Counted from the stretch's first letter, positions 27,534-37,384 are shown. The stretch: 64,000 nt of DNA from Saccharibacillus alkalitolerans (GCF_011090185.1 NZ_JAAFGS010000001.1:186001-250000), one strand, 5' to 3'. Program-made: numbers and translations. The notes: generated from the letters alone by a model not told the origin.

Positions 27534-28615
27534 TGGAGAAGTTCGCGCCGAAGCATCTGGCCGTCGAGAACGACAAGATCGGCCTGCAGCTCGGCACGCT
27601 GAACAAAGAGATTTCGAAAGTGCTGGTCGCGCTCGACGTGACGCATGAAGTCGTGGACGAAGCGATCGCGCTGGGCGCCAACTTGATCGTCGCTCACCAC
27701 GCCATCATTTTCCGTCCGCTGGCGAATCTGCGCACCGATACGCCGATGGGCGCGCTGTACGAAAAATTGATCAAGAACGATATCGCCGTTTATATCAGCC
27801 ATACGAATCTGGACGTGGCGGAAGGCGGCATGAACGACTGGATGGCGGAGCTCGTCGGGATCGCAAATCCCAAACCGCTGGAGGAACTGCAGAGCGAGAA
27901 GCTGTATAAGCTCGTCGCGTACGTGCCGAAAAGCCATCATCAGGGCGTGCTGGACGCCGTCCTGGCGGCGGGCGCCGGGGCAATCGGCGATTACTCGCAT
28001 TGCAGCTTCAATACGGAGGGAACGGGAACGTTTCTGCCGGGCGAAGGGACGCATCCGCATCTGGGCAGTCCGGGCAAGCTGGAACGCGCCGAAGAAATCC
28101 GGATCGAGACGATTGTGCCGGACGGACTGCGGTCCAAGGTCGTTCAGGCGATGTTGAAAGCCCATCCGTACGAAGAAGTCGCTTACGATCTGTATCTGCT
28201 GGAACAAAAGGGAAAATCGTTCGGACTGGGGCGCGTCGGCAAACTGGACGAACCGAAAACGCTGGCGGAACTGACCGAAGTCGTGAAAAAAGGGTTCGAT
28301 GTGCCGGCGGCTCGCGTGGTCGGCGATCCGAATCGGCTCATCAAAAAGGCGGCCGTGCTCGGCGGCTCCGGCAGCCGTTATATCCATCATGCGATTCGCC
28401 AGGGCGCGGACGTGCTGATTACCGGAGATATCGACTACCATACGGCGCACGACGCCTTGATGGCGGGACTGTCGATTATCGATCCGGGCCATAACTCGGA
28501 GAAGGTCATGAAGCGCGAAGTGGCGGAGCTGCTCGGCCGGATGCTGGAGCAAAGCGGCAGCGGCACGACGGTGCACGCGTCCGAACCGAATACGGAACCG
28601 TTCCGCTTTGTGTAG
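27500..28615 (+). CDS. yqfO: Nif3-like dinuclear metal centre protein
   Basis: 371-residue hexamer-forming protein of the NIF3/YqfO family with a dinuclear metal site; its biochemical role is debated. Metal-ligand regions are visible: LIVAHHAIIFRPLANL (about 64-79), SHTNLDVAEGGMNDW (about 100-114) and ITGDIDYHTAHDAL plus DPGHNSEK near the C terminus. The middle PII-like domain (about 130-240) is that of the longer, Bacillus type. ATG 27500 follows GAAGGAGG inside trmK, so the two genes overlap, as in B. subtilis. Confidence 0.93.
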   Translation: MLAKGQTVIQLMEKFAPKHLAVENDKIGLQLGTLNKEISKVLVALDVTHEVVDEAIALGANLIVAHHAIIFRPLANLRTDTPMGALYEKLIKNDIAVYISHTNLDVAEGGMNDWMAELVGIANPKPLEELQSEKLYKLVAYVPKSHHQGVLDAVLAAGAGAIGDYSHCSFNTEGTGTFLPGEGTHPHLGSPGKLERAEEIRIETIVPDGLRSKVVQAMLKAHPYEEVAYDLYLLEQKGKSFGLGRVGKLDEPKTLAELTEVVKKGFDVPAARVVGDPNRLIKKAAVLGGSGSRYIHHAIRQGADVLITGDIDYHTAHDALMAGLSIIDPGHNSEKVMKREVAELLGRMLEQSGSGTTVHASEPNTEPFRFV

Positions 28616-28653
28616 GCGGCAGCGGCATATTCGTTCGTGTCAATAAAAAACCG

Positions 28654-28682
28654 TTGTCAGCGCTTCTGATAGATGTTATAAT
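28654..28682 (+). promoter_or_regulatory. sigma-A promoter of rnpB
   Basis: TTGTCA (28654-28659), a 17-bp spacer and a consensus TATAAT (28677-28682), placed so transcription starts close to 28690. Confidence 0.85.
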
Positions 28683-28698
28683 ATGAGCCGTTGCTTAA

Positions 28699-29114
28699 GG
28701 GAAGTTTAACAGACAATCGCCGGTGCCGCGTAAGGCGGTACGGGAGGAAAGTCCGGGCTTCGCAGGGCAGGATGCTGGATAACGTCCAGTCAGCGCGAGC
28801 TGAAGGATTAGTGCCACAGAAATGGACCGCCGATGGCCGCCTCCGGGCGTGCACAGGTAAGGGTGGAACCGGAGTGTAAGAGACTCCGAGGGGCGCTGGT
28901 GACTTCGTCCCTGGTAAACCCCATCCGAAGCAAGACCTAATGAAACGCGGTTTCCGGCTTGCCGGGAACAGCCCTTGCCCGGGGTGCGTTTAGGTTGGTC
29001 GCTTGAGCCGTTCAGCAATGGACGGCCTAGACAGATGATTGTCGCTCACAGCGGGAGGGTAGTTCCCGTTATCACCGCAAAGCAGCACAGAACCCGGCTT
29101 ACGGTAAACTTTCC
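28699..29114 (+). ncRNA. rnpB: RNase P RNA (B type)
   Basis: Catalytic RNA of RNase P, which cuts the 5' leader of pre-tRNAs. The conserved core GAGGAAAGTCCGGGCT (from about 28742) and the 3' element ACAGAACCCGGCTTACGG (about 29087-29104) are present. The terminal helix P1 is seen as GGGAAGTTTA (28699-28708) / TAAACTTTCC (29105-29114). The length of about 416 nt is usual for the Bacillus type. Exact mature ends are inferred from P1. Confidence 0.95.
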
Positions 29115-29162
29115 GCACTGACGCAACCCTTGAGGATTTTTTTGCACGAACAATCCGATTGG

Positions 29163-29203
29163 CGGCGCCCGCTTCCTTTTACAAAGGGAGCGGGCGCCGT
29201 TTT
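29163..29203 (+). terminator. terminator downstream of rnpB
   Basis: 17-bp stem CGGCGCCCGCTTCCTTT (29163-29179) / AAAGGGAGCGGGCGCCG (29183-29199) with one G-U pair, 3-base loop, followed by TTTT. Very stable. Confidence 0.88.
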
Positions 29204-29477
29204 GCATGAACGGACGCTTCCGGGGAACCTGGGCGTGACGTTTGGAAATCGGCGCACCGGTTAAGTAATGGATAAACGCGGCGGTTCGCAAACGGTTCGG
29301 CTCGGCTCCGTATGCCGCCTCCCCGACTGATAAGTATTGTTTATCGGCGGGGTTTATGAAGGGAAGCCGGATGCTTTTGCTTAAATTTTATGCTACGATG
29401 GACGGAGCAGGAACAGGGTTTGCAAGGAAGCCCGCTTCGCGCCGAGCGCGATCAAATACCAAGGGGGAAACGCCGTT
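29204..29477 (+). other. intergenic region with one terminator-like hairpin
   Basis: About 270 bases without a credible gene. At 29321-29352, CCCCG and TGATAA pair with TTATCG and CGGGG, giving an interrupted 11-bp hairpin followed by TTT. A promoter for the next gene is expected here, but I see none with both boxes. Confidence 0.4.
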
Positions 29478-29978
29478 ATGTCAGCGCCTAGCGTACAGAA
29501 ATTGTGTGAATCGACCAGAGAAAAGTTGAAAACCGCCGCCCTGAGAATCGAAGCTTTTTTGAACGAGTATTCGCTTCCTCAGCTTGCCCAGTCGCAGGAC
29601 GAGGAGGAAGTGTCTTACTACAAAGGATTTTTGTCCGATCTTCGCCATCTGCTCGTGTTTTCGGAAACGTCCTCCGAAAAAATCGGGGTACTGCTTCGGC
29701 GGGCCAATTTCGACGTCAATTCCGCGGAAGACACGCTGTACAAGGTGTATCATAACGTCATCAACAGCTTCTTTTATCCGAAAAACGAATGCTACGCGGA
29801 AGACGGCCGCTACGCTTATACGGGACAGGAAGCGATCCGCTTCCGCAGACAGATCGCCGCTCCGGCGCGCGAAGTCATTCTCGACGTGACCAAGACTTAC
29901 GAAGAACTGCGCGACGATCTGGATTACTACGAGAGCGATTATCTGAGCCAGCGCCGGATGAGCGCTCCGCGCCCGTAA
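29478..29978 (+). CDS. ypuI: YpuI-like protein (DUF3907)
   Basis: 166-residue soluble, mostly helical and acidic protein. The stretch YYKGFLSDLRHLLVFSE and the NSFFYPKNECYAEDGRYAYTGQEAIRF block match my memory of the Bacillus YpuI/DUF3907 family, whose function is unknown. The ATG follows AAGGGGG with 9-10 bases of spacing. Monocistronic by position. The family call is from recall, not from a search. Confidence 0.68.
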   Translation: MSAPSVQKLCESTREKLKTAALRIEAFLNEYSLPQLAQSQDEEEVSYYKGFLSDLRHLLVFSETSSEKIGVLLRRANFDVNSAEDTLYKVYHNVINSFFYPKNECYAEDGRYAYTGQEAIRFRRQIAAPAREVILDVTKTYEELRDDLDYYESDYLSQRRMSAPRP

Positions 29979-30078
29979 AGGCCGCAAAATCCCGAATAAC
30001 CGGTCCGTAAGTCCCTTTGCAGGCCCGGTCTTCCGGGCTTAAGCTGGATTTAAAACCGAGAGAAAGGGAGTGCTGAAG

Positions 30079-30840
30079 GTGGTTATCGAACCGAGAACGG
30101 CCAAGCAGCTCATCGAACTTCAATGGATGGACAGCATGAATCTGGACAAATCTTCGTTAAGCAGCATGGCGCAGGGCAAAATCGATTCGTCGGTATTCGC
30201 TTCGCTGCTGCAGCAGAAGATGGAGCAGTCCGGCACCAGTTCGATCTCGGCGGAGGAACTGATGAAGACGCTGGCCGCGATATCGCTGCCGGCCGATCAA
30301 GTCGATTCGCTTAAAATGGGGGCGACGTCGCTCGGCGGAGCTTCTTCGCTGGACAGCTCGGCGGCCCGGATCGAAATGCCGAACGTGTCCGAGCCGAAGG
30401 TCAAGTCGGGAACGCCGAACGCAGGTGCCGCGCAGTATGCGGATATCGTGCAGGCGGCCAGCGCCAAATACGGTATCCCGCAGTCGCTGATCAACGGCAT
30501 TATCGACGCCGAATCGTCATTCAATCCCAACGCTCAGTCGGGCGCCGGAGCCAAAGGGCTCATGCAGTTGATGGACGGAACGGCCGCCGGCCTCGGCGTG
30601 AAGAATTCGTTCGATCCCGAGCAGAACATCAACGGAGGCTCCAGTTACATCGCTTCGATGCTGATCCGTTTCGGAGGTTCCCAAAGTTTGGCGCTAGCGG
30701 CTTACAATGCGGGACCGGGGACGCTTCAGCGGTTAGGCATCCGTACGGAAGAAGATCTCAGAGCCAAGTTCGATCAGCTTCCGCGAGAGACGCAGAACTA
30801 TATCGGCCGGGTCGAGAAGGCTCAGGCGAAATATATCTGA
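30079..30840 (+). CDS. lytic transglycosylase, SLT domain
   Basis: 253-residue enzyme that should cleave peptidoglycan between MurNAc and GlcNAc. The catalytic SLT/goose-lysozyme-like domain fills the C-terminal half: YGIPQSLINGIIDAESSF with the catalytic glutamate at residue 145, then GAKGLMQLMDGTA and LALAAYNAGPGTL. The N-terminal 110 residues are low in similarity and there is no obvious signal peptide, as in several Bacillus relatives. I chose GTG 30079 because AAAGGGAG ends 8 bases upstream; the GTG at 30070 overlaps that site. Confidence 0.88.
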   Translation: MVIEPRTAKQLIELQWMDSMNLDKSSLSSMAQGKIDSSVFASLLQQKMEQSGTSSISAEELMKTLAAISLPADQVDSLKMGATSLGGASSLDSSAARIEMPNVSEPKVKSGTPNAGAAQYADIVQAASAKYGIPQSLINGIIDAESSFNPNAQSGAGAKGLMQLMDGTAAGLGVKNSFDPEQNINGGSSYIASMLIRFGGSQSLALAAYNAGPGTLQRLGIRTEEDLRAKFDQLPRETQNYIGRVEKAQAKYI

Positions 30841-30859
30841 GCCGTTCCGGCGTCAGGCG

Positions 30860-30903
30860 AAGATCAAAGAGGAGAAGCGAGGCTTTCCCTTTTTGATCTT
30901 TTT
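30860..30903 (+). terminator. terminator after lytic transglycosylase
   Basis: 18-base arms AAGATCAAAGAGGAGAAG (30860-30877) and CTTTCCCTTTTTGATCTT (30883-30900) pair with a few G-U or mismatched positions, followed by TTT. Confidence 0.75.
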
Positions 30904-30930
30904 GCCGTTTGCGGGAAAGCGCGATAAGAT
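30902..30930 (+). promoter_or_regulatory. promoter of desulfurase-thiI operon
   Basis: TTGCCG (30902-30907), 17-bp spacer, TAAGAT (30925-30930), 37 bases before the start codon. Confidence 0.55.
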
Positions 30931-30966
30931 AGAAAGACCAATGAAGGGAAAGAAGGGTTCGGGTTT

Positions 30967-32118
30967 ATGCTGAATTTCGATCATGCGGCCTCCACGCCGG
31001 TTCATCCCGACGTGATCCGCACAATCGCCGAAGTGATGGAAGCGCACAGCGGGAATCCTTCGTCGATTCATCGCGGCGGCGAGGCGGCCTCGAAGCTGCT
31101 GGAGCGCTCGCGTGAAGTATGCGCGGCGGCGCTCGGCGTGAAGTCCGGAGAAATCGTGTTTACCTCGGGGGCGACCGAAAGCAACAATTTGGCGGTCAAA
31201 GGCGCCCTGTTGGGCCGGACCGACGGCAAAGTTCATATCGTTACCACCCAAATCGAACATTCCTCGGTGTCGGAGAGCTGCAGGCAGTTGGAGGCTTTCG
31301 GCATCGAGACGACATACGTACCGCCGGAAGCGGACGGGACCGTCTCGCCGGACAAAGTGCTGGCGGCCGTGCGGGAAGATACCGCGCTCGTAAGCGTTAT
31401 GCACGTCAACAACGAAACGGGGGCGGTGCAGCCGGCTGCGGAGATTGCGCGCCGGGTCAAAGAGCGCAGTTCCCGCATTCTGACGCATGTGGACGGCGTG
31501 CAGGGATTCGGCCGCCTGGCGCTCGATCTGAACGCTGCCGGAATCGACTTGTACAGCGTGTCCGCGCACAAAATCGGCGGCCCGCGCGGAGTCGGCCTGC
31601 TTTTCGTTCGCGAAGGGGCAAAGCTGTTCCCTCTGCTGTCCGGCGGCGGGCAGGAAGGCGGACTGCGCGCCGGAACGGAGAATGTCGCTTCGATCGTGGG
31701 GGCGGCCAAGGCGTTTCGCCTGGCGGCGGAAGGACAGGCGGAGCGCTTCGAAAAAATGAAGAGACTGCGCGAGAAACTGGTTCGGGAAGTTCGCCGGCAC
31801 GAAGCGCTGACGCTGACCGAGCCGGAGCATCCCGCTCCTCATATTGTGCATTTTACGTTTCCGGGCTTGAAATCGCAGGTGATTCTGCATACGCTGGAAG
31901 AGCTCGGAGTGCTGGTGTCCGCCCAGTCCGCCTGCTCGGCCAAAACCGAGAAACCGAGCCGGGTCTTGAGCGCGATGGGCCGGAAACGCGATCATGCGAC
32001 GTCCGGCATCCGTTTCAGCCTGGGCGACGAACATACGGAAGAAGAAATCCGGCTGCTGTCGGAGGCGCTCGAGCGGACCGTGGACCGTCTTGCGCCGATT
32101 GAGGGGAGAAAAAGATAA
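30967..32118 (+). CDS. nifZ: cysteine desulfurase (NifZ/IscS-like, ThiI partner)
   Basis: 383-residue PLP enzyme that removes sulfur from cysteine. The PLP lysine is K202 in SAHKIGGPRGVG, and the catalytic cysteine is C323 in SAQSACSAKTEK. The N terminus LNFDHAASTPVHPDV is typical. It sits 3 bases before thiI. In Bacillus the desulfurase encoded with thiI (NifZ) serves 4-thiouridine synthesis in tRNA, so the same role is inferred here. Symbol assigned by context. Confidence 0.88.
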   Translation: MLNFDHAASTPVHPDVIRTIAEVMEAHSGNPSSIHRGGEAASKLLERSREVCAAALGVKSGEIVFTSGATESNNLAVKGALLGRTDGKVHIVTTQIEHSSVSESCRQLEAFGIETTYVPPEADGTVSPDKVLAAVREDTALVSVMHVNNETGAVQPAAEIARRVKERSSRILTHVDGVQGFGRLALDLNAAGIDLYSVSAHKIGGPRGVGLLFVREGAKLFPLLSGGGQEGGLRAGTENVASIVGAAKAFRLAAEGQAERFEKMKRLREKLVREVRRHEALTLTEPEHPAPHIVHFTFPGLKSQVILHTLEELGVLVSAQSACSAKTEKPSRVLSAMGRKRDHATSGIRFSLGDEHTEEEIRLLSEALERTVDRLAPIEGRKR

Positions 32119-32121
32119 CGA

Positions 32122-33363
32122 ATGAAAAAATACGATTACCTGCTGCTGCGTTTCGGCGAAGTGACGCTGAAAGGGCGCAACCGGGCACGCTTCGAGAAAG
32201 CGGCCGTGGAGCACGTGCGCGCGCTGCTGCGTCCGTATCCGGATGCCAAGGTCCGCCGGGAATTCGGCCGCATTTATGTCGATCCGGGCAGCGAAAACGC
32301 GGAAACGCTTATTCCTGTGCTGCAAAACGTGTTCGGCATGACGTCGATGAGCCCCGTGCGGGCAGTGGCGCCCGAGCTGGACGAAATCGTTCGCGCGGCC
32401 GCCGAGCTGGTCGAAGCGATGGACTTGAAACGGGAAACGACGTTCAAAACGAATGTGCGCCGGGTGTGGAAGCAATTTCCGCATTCGTCGCAGGAAGCCA
32501 ATCCGCTGATCGCGTCTCCCCTGCTCAAGCGTTTTCCGCTGCTGAAAGTCGATATGCGCGAGCCGGAGCTGGAGCTGCGGGTCGAGATTCGCGATAAATT
32601 CGCTTACGTCTACGGAGAAGTGATTCCGGGGGCGGGCGGATTCCCGCTGGGCACGAACGGAAAAGCGCTGCTGCTGCTGTCGGGAGGCATCGACAGTCCC
32701 GTGGCCGGCTGGTCCGCGCTTCGGCGGGGGCTGGAAGTCGAATGCATCCATTTCCACAGCTATCCGTTTACGAGCGAGAAGGCGAAGGAAAAAGTGATCG
32801 ATCTGGCCCAGGCGCTGGCCGAGTACGCGGGGAAGGTCCGTCTGCATATCGTGCCGTTTACGGAAGTGCAGACCTCTTTTACCCGGATGGGCCAGGACAA
32901 TCTGATGATTACGCTGATGCGCCGCGCCATGCTGCGGATCGCGACGAAGATTGCCAAACGGGAAAAAGCGCTGGCGCTCGTCACCGGCGAAAGTCTCGGC
33001 CAGGTGGCCAGCCAGACGCTGCCGAGCATGAACGTGATCGAGAGGGCGACCGAGCTGCCGATCCTGCGTCCGCTTGTCATGACGGACAAGGACGAAATCA
33101 TTCGCCTCTCGCGCCGGATCGGGACGTACGAGATCTCGATTCTGCCTTATGAAGACTGCTGCACGCTGTTTGTGCCGAAGTCGCCGACAACGAATCCGAA
33201 TCTGCGCATCGTGAACAAGGTCGAAGCGATGACGCCGAACCTGGAACGGCTGATCGAGGAAGCGGCCGACGGAACCGAGACGATCGAACTGCTGGCGGGC
33301 GGTTCGCGCCTGCGGCGCGACGAAGCGGACGCCGAATCGGCAATCAAGCAGGAATGGTTCTGA
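32122..33363 (+). CDS. thiI: tRNA 4-thiouridine synthase ThiI
   Basis: 413-residue enzyme that adenylates and thiolates U8 of tRNA. A THUMP domain (about 60-165) precedes the PP-loop ATPase with LLLSGGIDSPVAGW (about 184-197) and the YEDCCTLFVPKSPTTNP segment near 350. It lacks the C-terminal rhodanese domain of the E. coli protein, as is normal for Bacilli, so it probably takes sulfur directly from the adjacent desulfurase. ATG 32122 is preceded by GAGGGGAG. Confidence 0.96.
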   Translation: MKKYDYLLLRFGEVTLKGRNRARFEKAAVEHVRALLRPYPDAKVRREFGRIYVDPGSENAETLIPVLQNVFGMTSMSPVRAVAPELDEIVRAAAELVEAMDLKRETTFKTNVRRVWKQFPHSSQEANPLIASPLLKRFPLLKVDMREPELELRVEIRDKFAYVYGEVIPGAGGFPLGTNGKALLLLSGGIDSPVAGWSALRRGLEVECIHFHSYPFTSEKAKEKVIDLAQALAEYAGKVRLHIVPFTEVQTSFTRMGQDNLMITLMRRAMLRIATKIAKREKALALVTGESLGQVASQTLPSMNVIERATELPILRPLVMTDKDEIIRLSRRIGTYEISILPYEDCCTLFVPKSPTTNPNLRIVNKVEAMTPNLERLIEEAADGTETIELLAGGSRLRRDEADAESAIKQEWF

Positions 33364-33509
33364 GGAGCGGGGAGGCGTTCCGACCGCGCAAAGTTTTGCC
33401 GAATCGCTGAACAAACGGCCGGAAGGTTCCGATAAAAAGAAGGATAGGTACGCGCAGCGGTGCTCTTTGGGCTCAAAGCGGCGCGAAAAAGCCGCAGGGG
33501 GAGAATCGG

Positions 33510-34016
33510 ATGCCAAACAATAATCAAAAGGCTGTCGGAATTTTCATTATCATCGCCGGACTGATCATTCTCTTGGGGCAATGGGGAGTATTCACGTTTT
33601 TGGGCCGCGTCTTCTGGCCGCTTCTGCTGCTCATTCCAGGCGTGGCGCTGCACTTGGCTTACGCTTCGCGCACGCTGCCGGCCTGGGCGCTCATGCCCGG
33701 CGGAACGCTGACGATATACGGCATCGTTTTCTCGCTGTGCAACACCTGGGGATTCGGCTTGATCGATGTGCTGTGGCCGGCGTTTTTCCTCGGTCCCGGC
33801 GTGGGTCTTTACGAATATGTGCTGCTGTCGCATGAACGTTCGAAGACGCTGCATTATCTTGCGCTCGGATTGATCGGCTTATCGCTCGTGCTGTTTATTT
33901 TCAGCCTGCTCGGCCCGTTTTTTCTTTATACTTTCGCGGTGCTTCTGATTTTGACGGGGGCCGTGTTGGTGTTCTGGCCGGAGATTCAGCAGATGAAGCG
34001 CGGCGGATGGCGTTAA
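33510..34016 (+). CDS. small membrane protein, LiaI/LiaF-like topology
   Basis: 168 residues with four to five membrane helices in tight pairs (IIIAGLIILLGQWGVFTFLG; FWPLLLLIPGVALHLAY; WALMPGGTLTIYGIVFSLC; a last pair near 115-155) and a short basic tail. The glycine-rich paired-helix pattern resembles the membrane part of LiaF/DUF5668 proteins, but the extracytoplasmic domain is missing. The function is unknown. ATG 33510 follows AGGGGGAG. Confidence 0.72.
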   Translation: MPNNNQKAVGIFIIIAGLIILLGQWGVFTFLGRVFWPLLLLIPGVALHLAYASRTLPAWALMPGGTLTIYGIVFSLCNTWGFGLIDVLWPAFFLGPGVGLYEYVLLSHERSKTLHYLALGLIGLSLVLFIFSLLGPFFLYTFAVLLILTGAVLVFWPEIQQMKRGGWR

Positions 34017-34028
34017 ATGTAAAAAGTC

Positions 34029-34056
34029 TTGAAATTTTATGAAAATCGTGTACAAT
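34029..34056 (+). promoter_or_regulatory. sigma-A promoter of typA
   Basis: TTGAAA (34029-34034), a 16-bp spacer and TACAAT (34051-34056). The RNA would carry an untranslated leader of about 95 bases. Confidence 0.75.
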
Positions 34057-34160
34057 AGAAGGGATTGAGAGGCGTCGGCACTTCTGCCGGACGCTTCTTT
34101 TGTGAGAATCGTAAGCATCCGTTTTTTAACATTTTTAATAGAGAAGGGAACATTCCACCC

Positions 34161-36002
34161 ATGCATTCGAGAGAACAAATCCGCAATATCGCGATTATCG
34201 CCCACGTCGACCACGGCAAAACGACGTTGGTTGACAAACTGCTGCAGCAATCCGGTATTTTCCGCGACCATGAGCATGTGCAGGAGCGCGCAATGGACTC
34301 GAACGATCTCGAAAGAGAACGCGGCATCACGATTCTGGCGAAAAACACGGCGATTACTTATAAAGATTATCTGATCAACATCGTGGATACTCCGGGACAC
34401 GCCGACTTCGGCGGCGAAGTGGAGCGCATCATGAAAATGGTCGACGGCGTTCTGCTGGTCGTCGACGCTTACGAAGGCTGCATGCCGCAGACCCGTTTCG
34501 TACTGGGCAAAGCGCTGGCGCACAACCTGACTCCGATCGTCGTCGTCAACAAAATCGACCGTCCGGCGGCACGTCCGGCGGAAGTCATCGACGAAGTGCT
34601 CGACCTGTTCATCGAACTGGGCGCGAATGATCACCAGCTCGACTTCCCGGTCGTGTACGCTTCGGCGCTGAACGGTACGTCGAGTCTCGACGCCGAGAAG
34701 CAGGACGACAACATGCAGGCGATGTACGACACGATCATCGAGAACATTCCGTCGCCGACGGAAAGCGTCGAAGAGCCGCTGCAGTTCCTCGTTACGCTGA
34801 TGGACTACAACGAATATCTCGGTCGTATCGCCATCGGCCGCGTTAACCGCGGCGTGATTCGCCAAGGCCAATCGGTAGCCGTCATGACGCGCGAGGGCGG
34901 AATGAAGCAGGCCCGGATCGAGAAGCTGTTCGGCTTCCAAGGTCTGAAGCGCATCGAGACCGAACAAGCCGGAGCAGGCGACATCATCGCGATCGCAGGC
35001 ATCAAGGACATCAACATCGGCGAGACGATCGCCGATCCGCAAAACCCGGAAGCACTGCCGGTTCTCAAGATCGACGAGCCGACGCTGCAGATGACGTTCC
35101 TCGTTAACAACAGCCCGTTCGCGGGCCGCGAAGGCAAATGGGTCACTTCCCGCAAACTGCGCGACCGTCTCTTCTTCGAACTGGAGACCGACGTCAGCCT
35201 GCGCGTGGAAGAAACGGACAGCCCGGACGCGTTCGTCGTATCGGGACGCGGCGAGCTTCACCTCGGCATCCTGATCGAAAACATGCGCCGCGAAGGTTAC
35301 GAAATGCAGGTATCGAAGCCTGAAGTTATCGTGCGCGAAGTCGACGGCAAGAAAATGGAGCCGATCGAACGTCTCCTGATCGACGTGCCGGAAGAGAGCA
35401 TGGGCGCCGTTATGGAAAGCCTCGGCATGCGCAAAGCGGAAATGGTCAACATGATCAACAACGGCACCGGTCAAGTCCGTCTGGAGTTCCTGATTCCGGC
35501 CCGCGGCCTGATCGGCTACCGCACGAACTTCCTGACTCTGACTCGCGGCTACGGCGTCATGAACCACGCGTTCGACAGCTACGGTCCGCTGATCGGCGGC
35601 CAAGTCGGCGGACGTCACCAGGGCGTACTCGTTTCGACGGAAAACGGCAACGCGACGCTGTACGGCATCCTCGGCGTCGAAGACCGCGGCACGCTGTTCG
35701 TGGAGCCGGGCGCGGAAGTATATGAAGGCATGATCGTCGGCGAGCATACGCGCGACAACGACATCGTCGTCAACATCTGCAAAGAAAAACAGCTGACCAA
35801 CGTGCGTTCCGCAACGAAAGACGATACGGTCAAAATGAAGACTCCTCGCCTGTTCTCGCTGGAGCAAGCGCTGGAATATCTGAACGACGACGAATACTGC
35901 GAAATTACGCCGAAAAACGTTCGTCTGCGCAAAAAGATCCTGAACAAGGGCGAGCGCGAGCGTGCCGAGAAACAGCGCAAGCAGGCTCAAGCCAATCTGT
36001 AA
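34161..36002 (+). CDS. typA: translational GTPase TypA/BipA
   Basis: 613-residue ribosome-associated GTPase of the EF-G group, linked to stress and low-temperature ribosome assembly. G1 AHVDHGKT is at residues 14-21, then [15 protein letters not shown] and [10 protein letters not shown]. Domain order ends with the BipA-specific C-terminal domain ([22 protein letters not shown]). ATG 34161 follows GAGAAGGGAA. Its codon use is cleaner (many CGC, GAA, CTG) than its neighbours, in line with high expression. Confidence 0.97.
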   Translation: MHSREQIRNIAIIAHVDHGKTTLVDKLLQQSGIFRDHEHVQERAMDSNDLERERGITILAKNTAITYKDYLINIVDTPGHADFGGEVERIMKMVDGVLLVVDAYEGCMPQTRFVLGKALAHNLTPIVVVNKIDRPAARPAEVIDEVLDLFIELGANDHQLDFPVVYASALNGTSSLDAEKQDDNMQAMYDTIIENIPSPTESVEEPLQFLVTLMDYNEYLGRIAIGRVNRGVIRQGQSVAVMTREGGMKQARIEKLFGFQGLKRIETEQAGAGDIIAIAGIKDINIGETIADPQNPEALPVLKIDEPTLQMTFLVNNSPFAGREGKWVTSRKLRDRLFFELETDVSLRVEETDSPDAFVVSGRGELHLGILIENMRREGYEMQVSKPEVIVREVDGKKMEPIERLLIDVPEESMGAVMESLGMRKAEMVNMINNGTGQVRLEFLIPARGLIGYRTNFLTLTRGYGVMNHAFDSYGPLIGGQVGGRHQGVLVSTENGNATLYGILGVEDRGTLFVEPGAEVYEGMIVGEHTRDNDIVVNICKEKQLTNVRSATKDDTVKMKTPRLFSLEQALEYLNDDEYCEITPKNVRLRKKILNKGERERAEKQRKQAQANL

Positions 36003-36045
36003 CTTCGATTTTTCGAGCAAGCAATCGGTAACTTTTCCCGCTCCG

Positions 36046-36123
36046 CCGGCGTCTTAATGAGAAGACGCCGGACGGATGCGGCGAACAGGGTCCGCCGCCG
36101 GGGTGGCGAGCGGGCCCTGTTTT
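36046..36123 (+). terminator. tandem hairpins and terminator after typA
   Basis: A 10-bp hairpin without a T-tract, CCGGCGTCTT (36046-36055) / AAGACGCCGG (36062-36071), is followed by the probable terminator CAGGGTCCGC (36086-36095) / GCGGGCCCTG (36110-36119) plus TTTT, with CGCC/GGCG nested inside. Confidence 0.75.
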
Positions 36124-36187
36124 CATTTGCGCGGTTGCGTCAGAGCGATTCCGTGCGGATTGCATAAGAGAAGGAGCTGGATACGAA

Positions 36188-37294
36188 ATGAGCAGTACAC
36201 GAGGAGGCGGGTTGCCGCCGCGTGCTGGCGGAGGTCGGGGACGTTCCGCCGAAACGCCTTCCGCACGCCGAAGCGCAGGAGCTTCGGGCGGCGGGGGAGG
36301 AAACGGACGCCGTCCGGCAGGCAAGAAAAAAAAGAGCGGAGCCAAGCGCTTTTGGACCTTTTTTCTTGTTCTGCTTCTCCTGCTGGTCGTAGGGGCGGGC
36401 GTTTATCTGGGATGGATGTATCAAAAGTCGCAGTCGATCGGCACGGGCGGAGAACCCGCAAAGCCGGCTTCGACCCAGCCGATCGCCATGGTGCTGCTGG
36501 GGACGGACTTCCGGGAAGAAACCGATTCGCACCTGACCGACGTGGTAATGGTTGCGGCGATGAATCCGAAGACCGATACGGCCACGGTCGTGTCGCTTCC
36601 GCGCGACACGCGTATCGAGCTTGAGGGCTATAAAGTGCGCAAAGTCAACGCCTACTACCCGGCTTTCCTGGCTCAGGAAAAGAAGGGCGAAGGCGAAGCG
36701 AAAGCGGCGATGCAGCGCATGCTGAGCAAGTATTTCGACATTCCGATCGACTATGTGACGGTCGTCAATTTCCAGAGTTTGCGGGATATCGTCGATGCGC
36801 TCGGCGGCATCGAAGTCGACGTGATGATGGATATGTGCTACAAAGACACGGCCGACGGAACGGATATCAACCTGAAAAAAGGGCCGCAGAAGCTGGACGG
36901 CAAAAACGCGCTCGACTATGTGCGTTACCGGAAGACGAACTGCAACCCTCCGACCGGTCCTTCCGACGACTTCAGCCGGAACCAGCGGCAGCAGCAGGTG
37001 ATCGGCGCGATCATGGACAAGGTGCAGACGTTCAACGCGCTGACCAAGTCGGGCTCGCTGATCGACGCGGTGGCCGACAATACGGATACCGATCTCGAGA
37101 ACAAACAAATTCTCAACCTGGTCAAAACGTACTGGGACATCCCGAAAGAAAATATCAGCTACCCGAAAGTGACGGGGCAATGGAGAAGCCCGTTCGTCTA
37201 TATCAACGACGGCGAGCTTTCGGCCGCGAAGCAGGCGCTCAAGGACGAGCTTGCCGGCAACCACCGGTCTTCGTCCGCCGAGAGCGGGCAGTGA
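36188..37294 (+). CDS. LytR-CpsA-Psr family wall-polymer ligase
   Basis: 368-residue membrane-anchored enzyme that should attach anionic polymers (teichoic acid-like) to peptidoglycan. A cytosolic Gly/Arg/Lys-rich tail (1-54) leads into one membrane helix (about 55-77). The LCP domain carries LLGTDFREETDSHLTDVVM, SLPRDTRIEL (polyprenyl-phosphate-binding arginines) and YVTVVNFQSLRDIVDALGGIEV, and later ALDYVRYRKTN. The long glycine-rich basic tail is unusual. ATG 36188 follows GAAGGAG. Confidence 0.92.
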   Translation: MSSTRGGGLPPRAGGGRGRSAETPSARRSAGASGGGGGNGRRPAGKKKKSGAKRFWTFFLVLLLLLVVGAGVYLGWMYQKSQSIGTGGEPAKPASTQPIAMVLLGTDFREETDSHLTDVVMVAAMNPKTDTATVVSLPRDTRIELEGYKVRKVNAYYPAFLAQEKKGEGEAKAAMQRMLSKYFDIPIDYVTVVNFQSLRDIVDALGGIEVDVMMDMCYKDTADGTDINLKKGPQKLDGKNALDYVRYRKTNCNPPTGPSDDFSRNQRQQQVIGAIMDKVQTFNALTKSGSLIDAVADNTDTDLENKQILNLVKTYWDIPKENISYPKVTGQWRSPFVYINDGELSAAKQALKDELAGNHRSSSAESGQ

Positions 37295-37324
37295 TTGAAT
37301 GAGCTTTTCGCGGTATGGTATAAT
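37295..37324 (+). promoter_or_regulatory. promoter of PPOX-family gene
   Basis: TTGAAT (37295-37300), 18-bp spacer, TATAAT (37319-37324), 60 bases before the start codon. Confidence 0.65.
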
Positions 37325-37384
37325 CGGGACAGGCAGGAAGCTTCGCGCCTATTTTCGATCAGACGCCGTATAGGAGGCCATATG

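Noticed and set aside
28691-29018. Short open frames on both strands inside the rnpB region
   Set aside because: The sequence is explained completely by RNase P RNA.
30853-36020. Long minus-strand open frames opposite nifZ/thiI and typA
   Set aside because: Antisense shadows; the + strand products are unambiguous and conserved.
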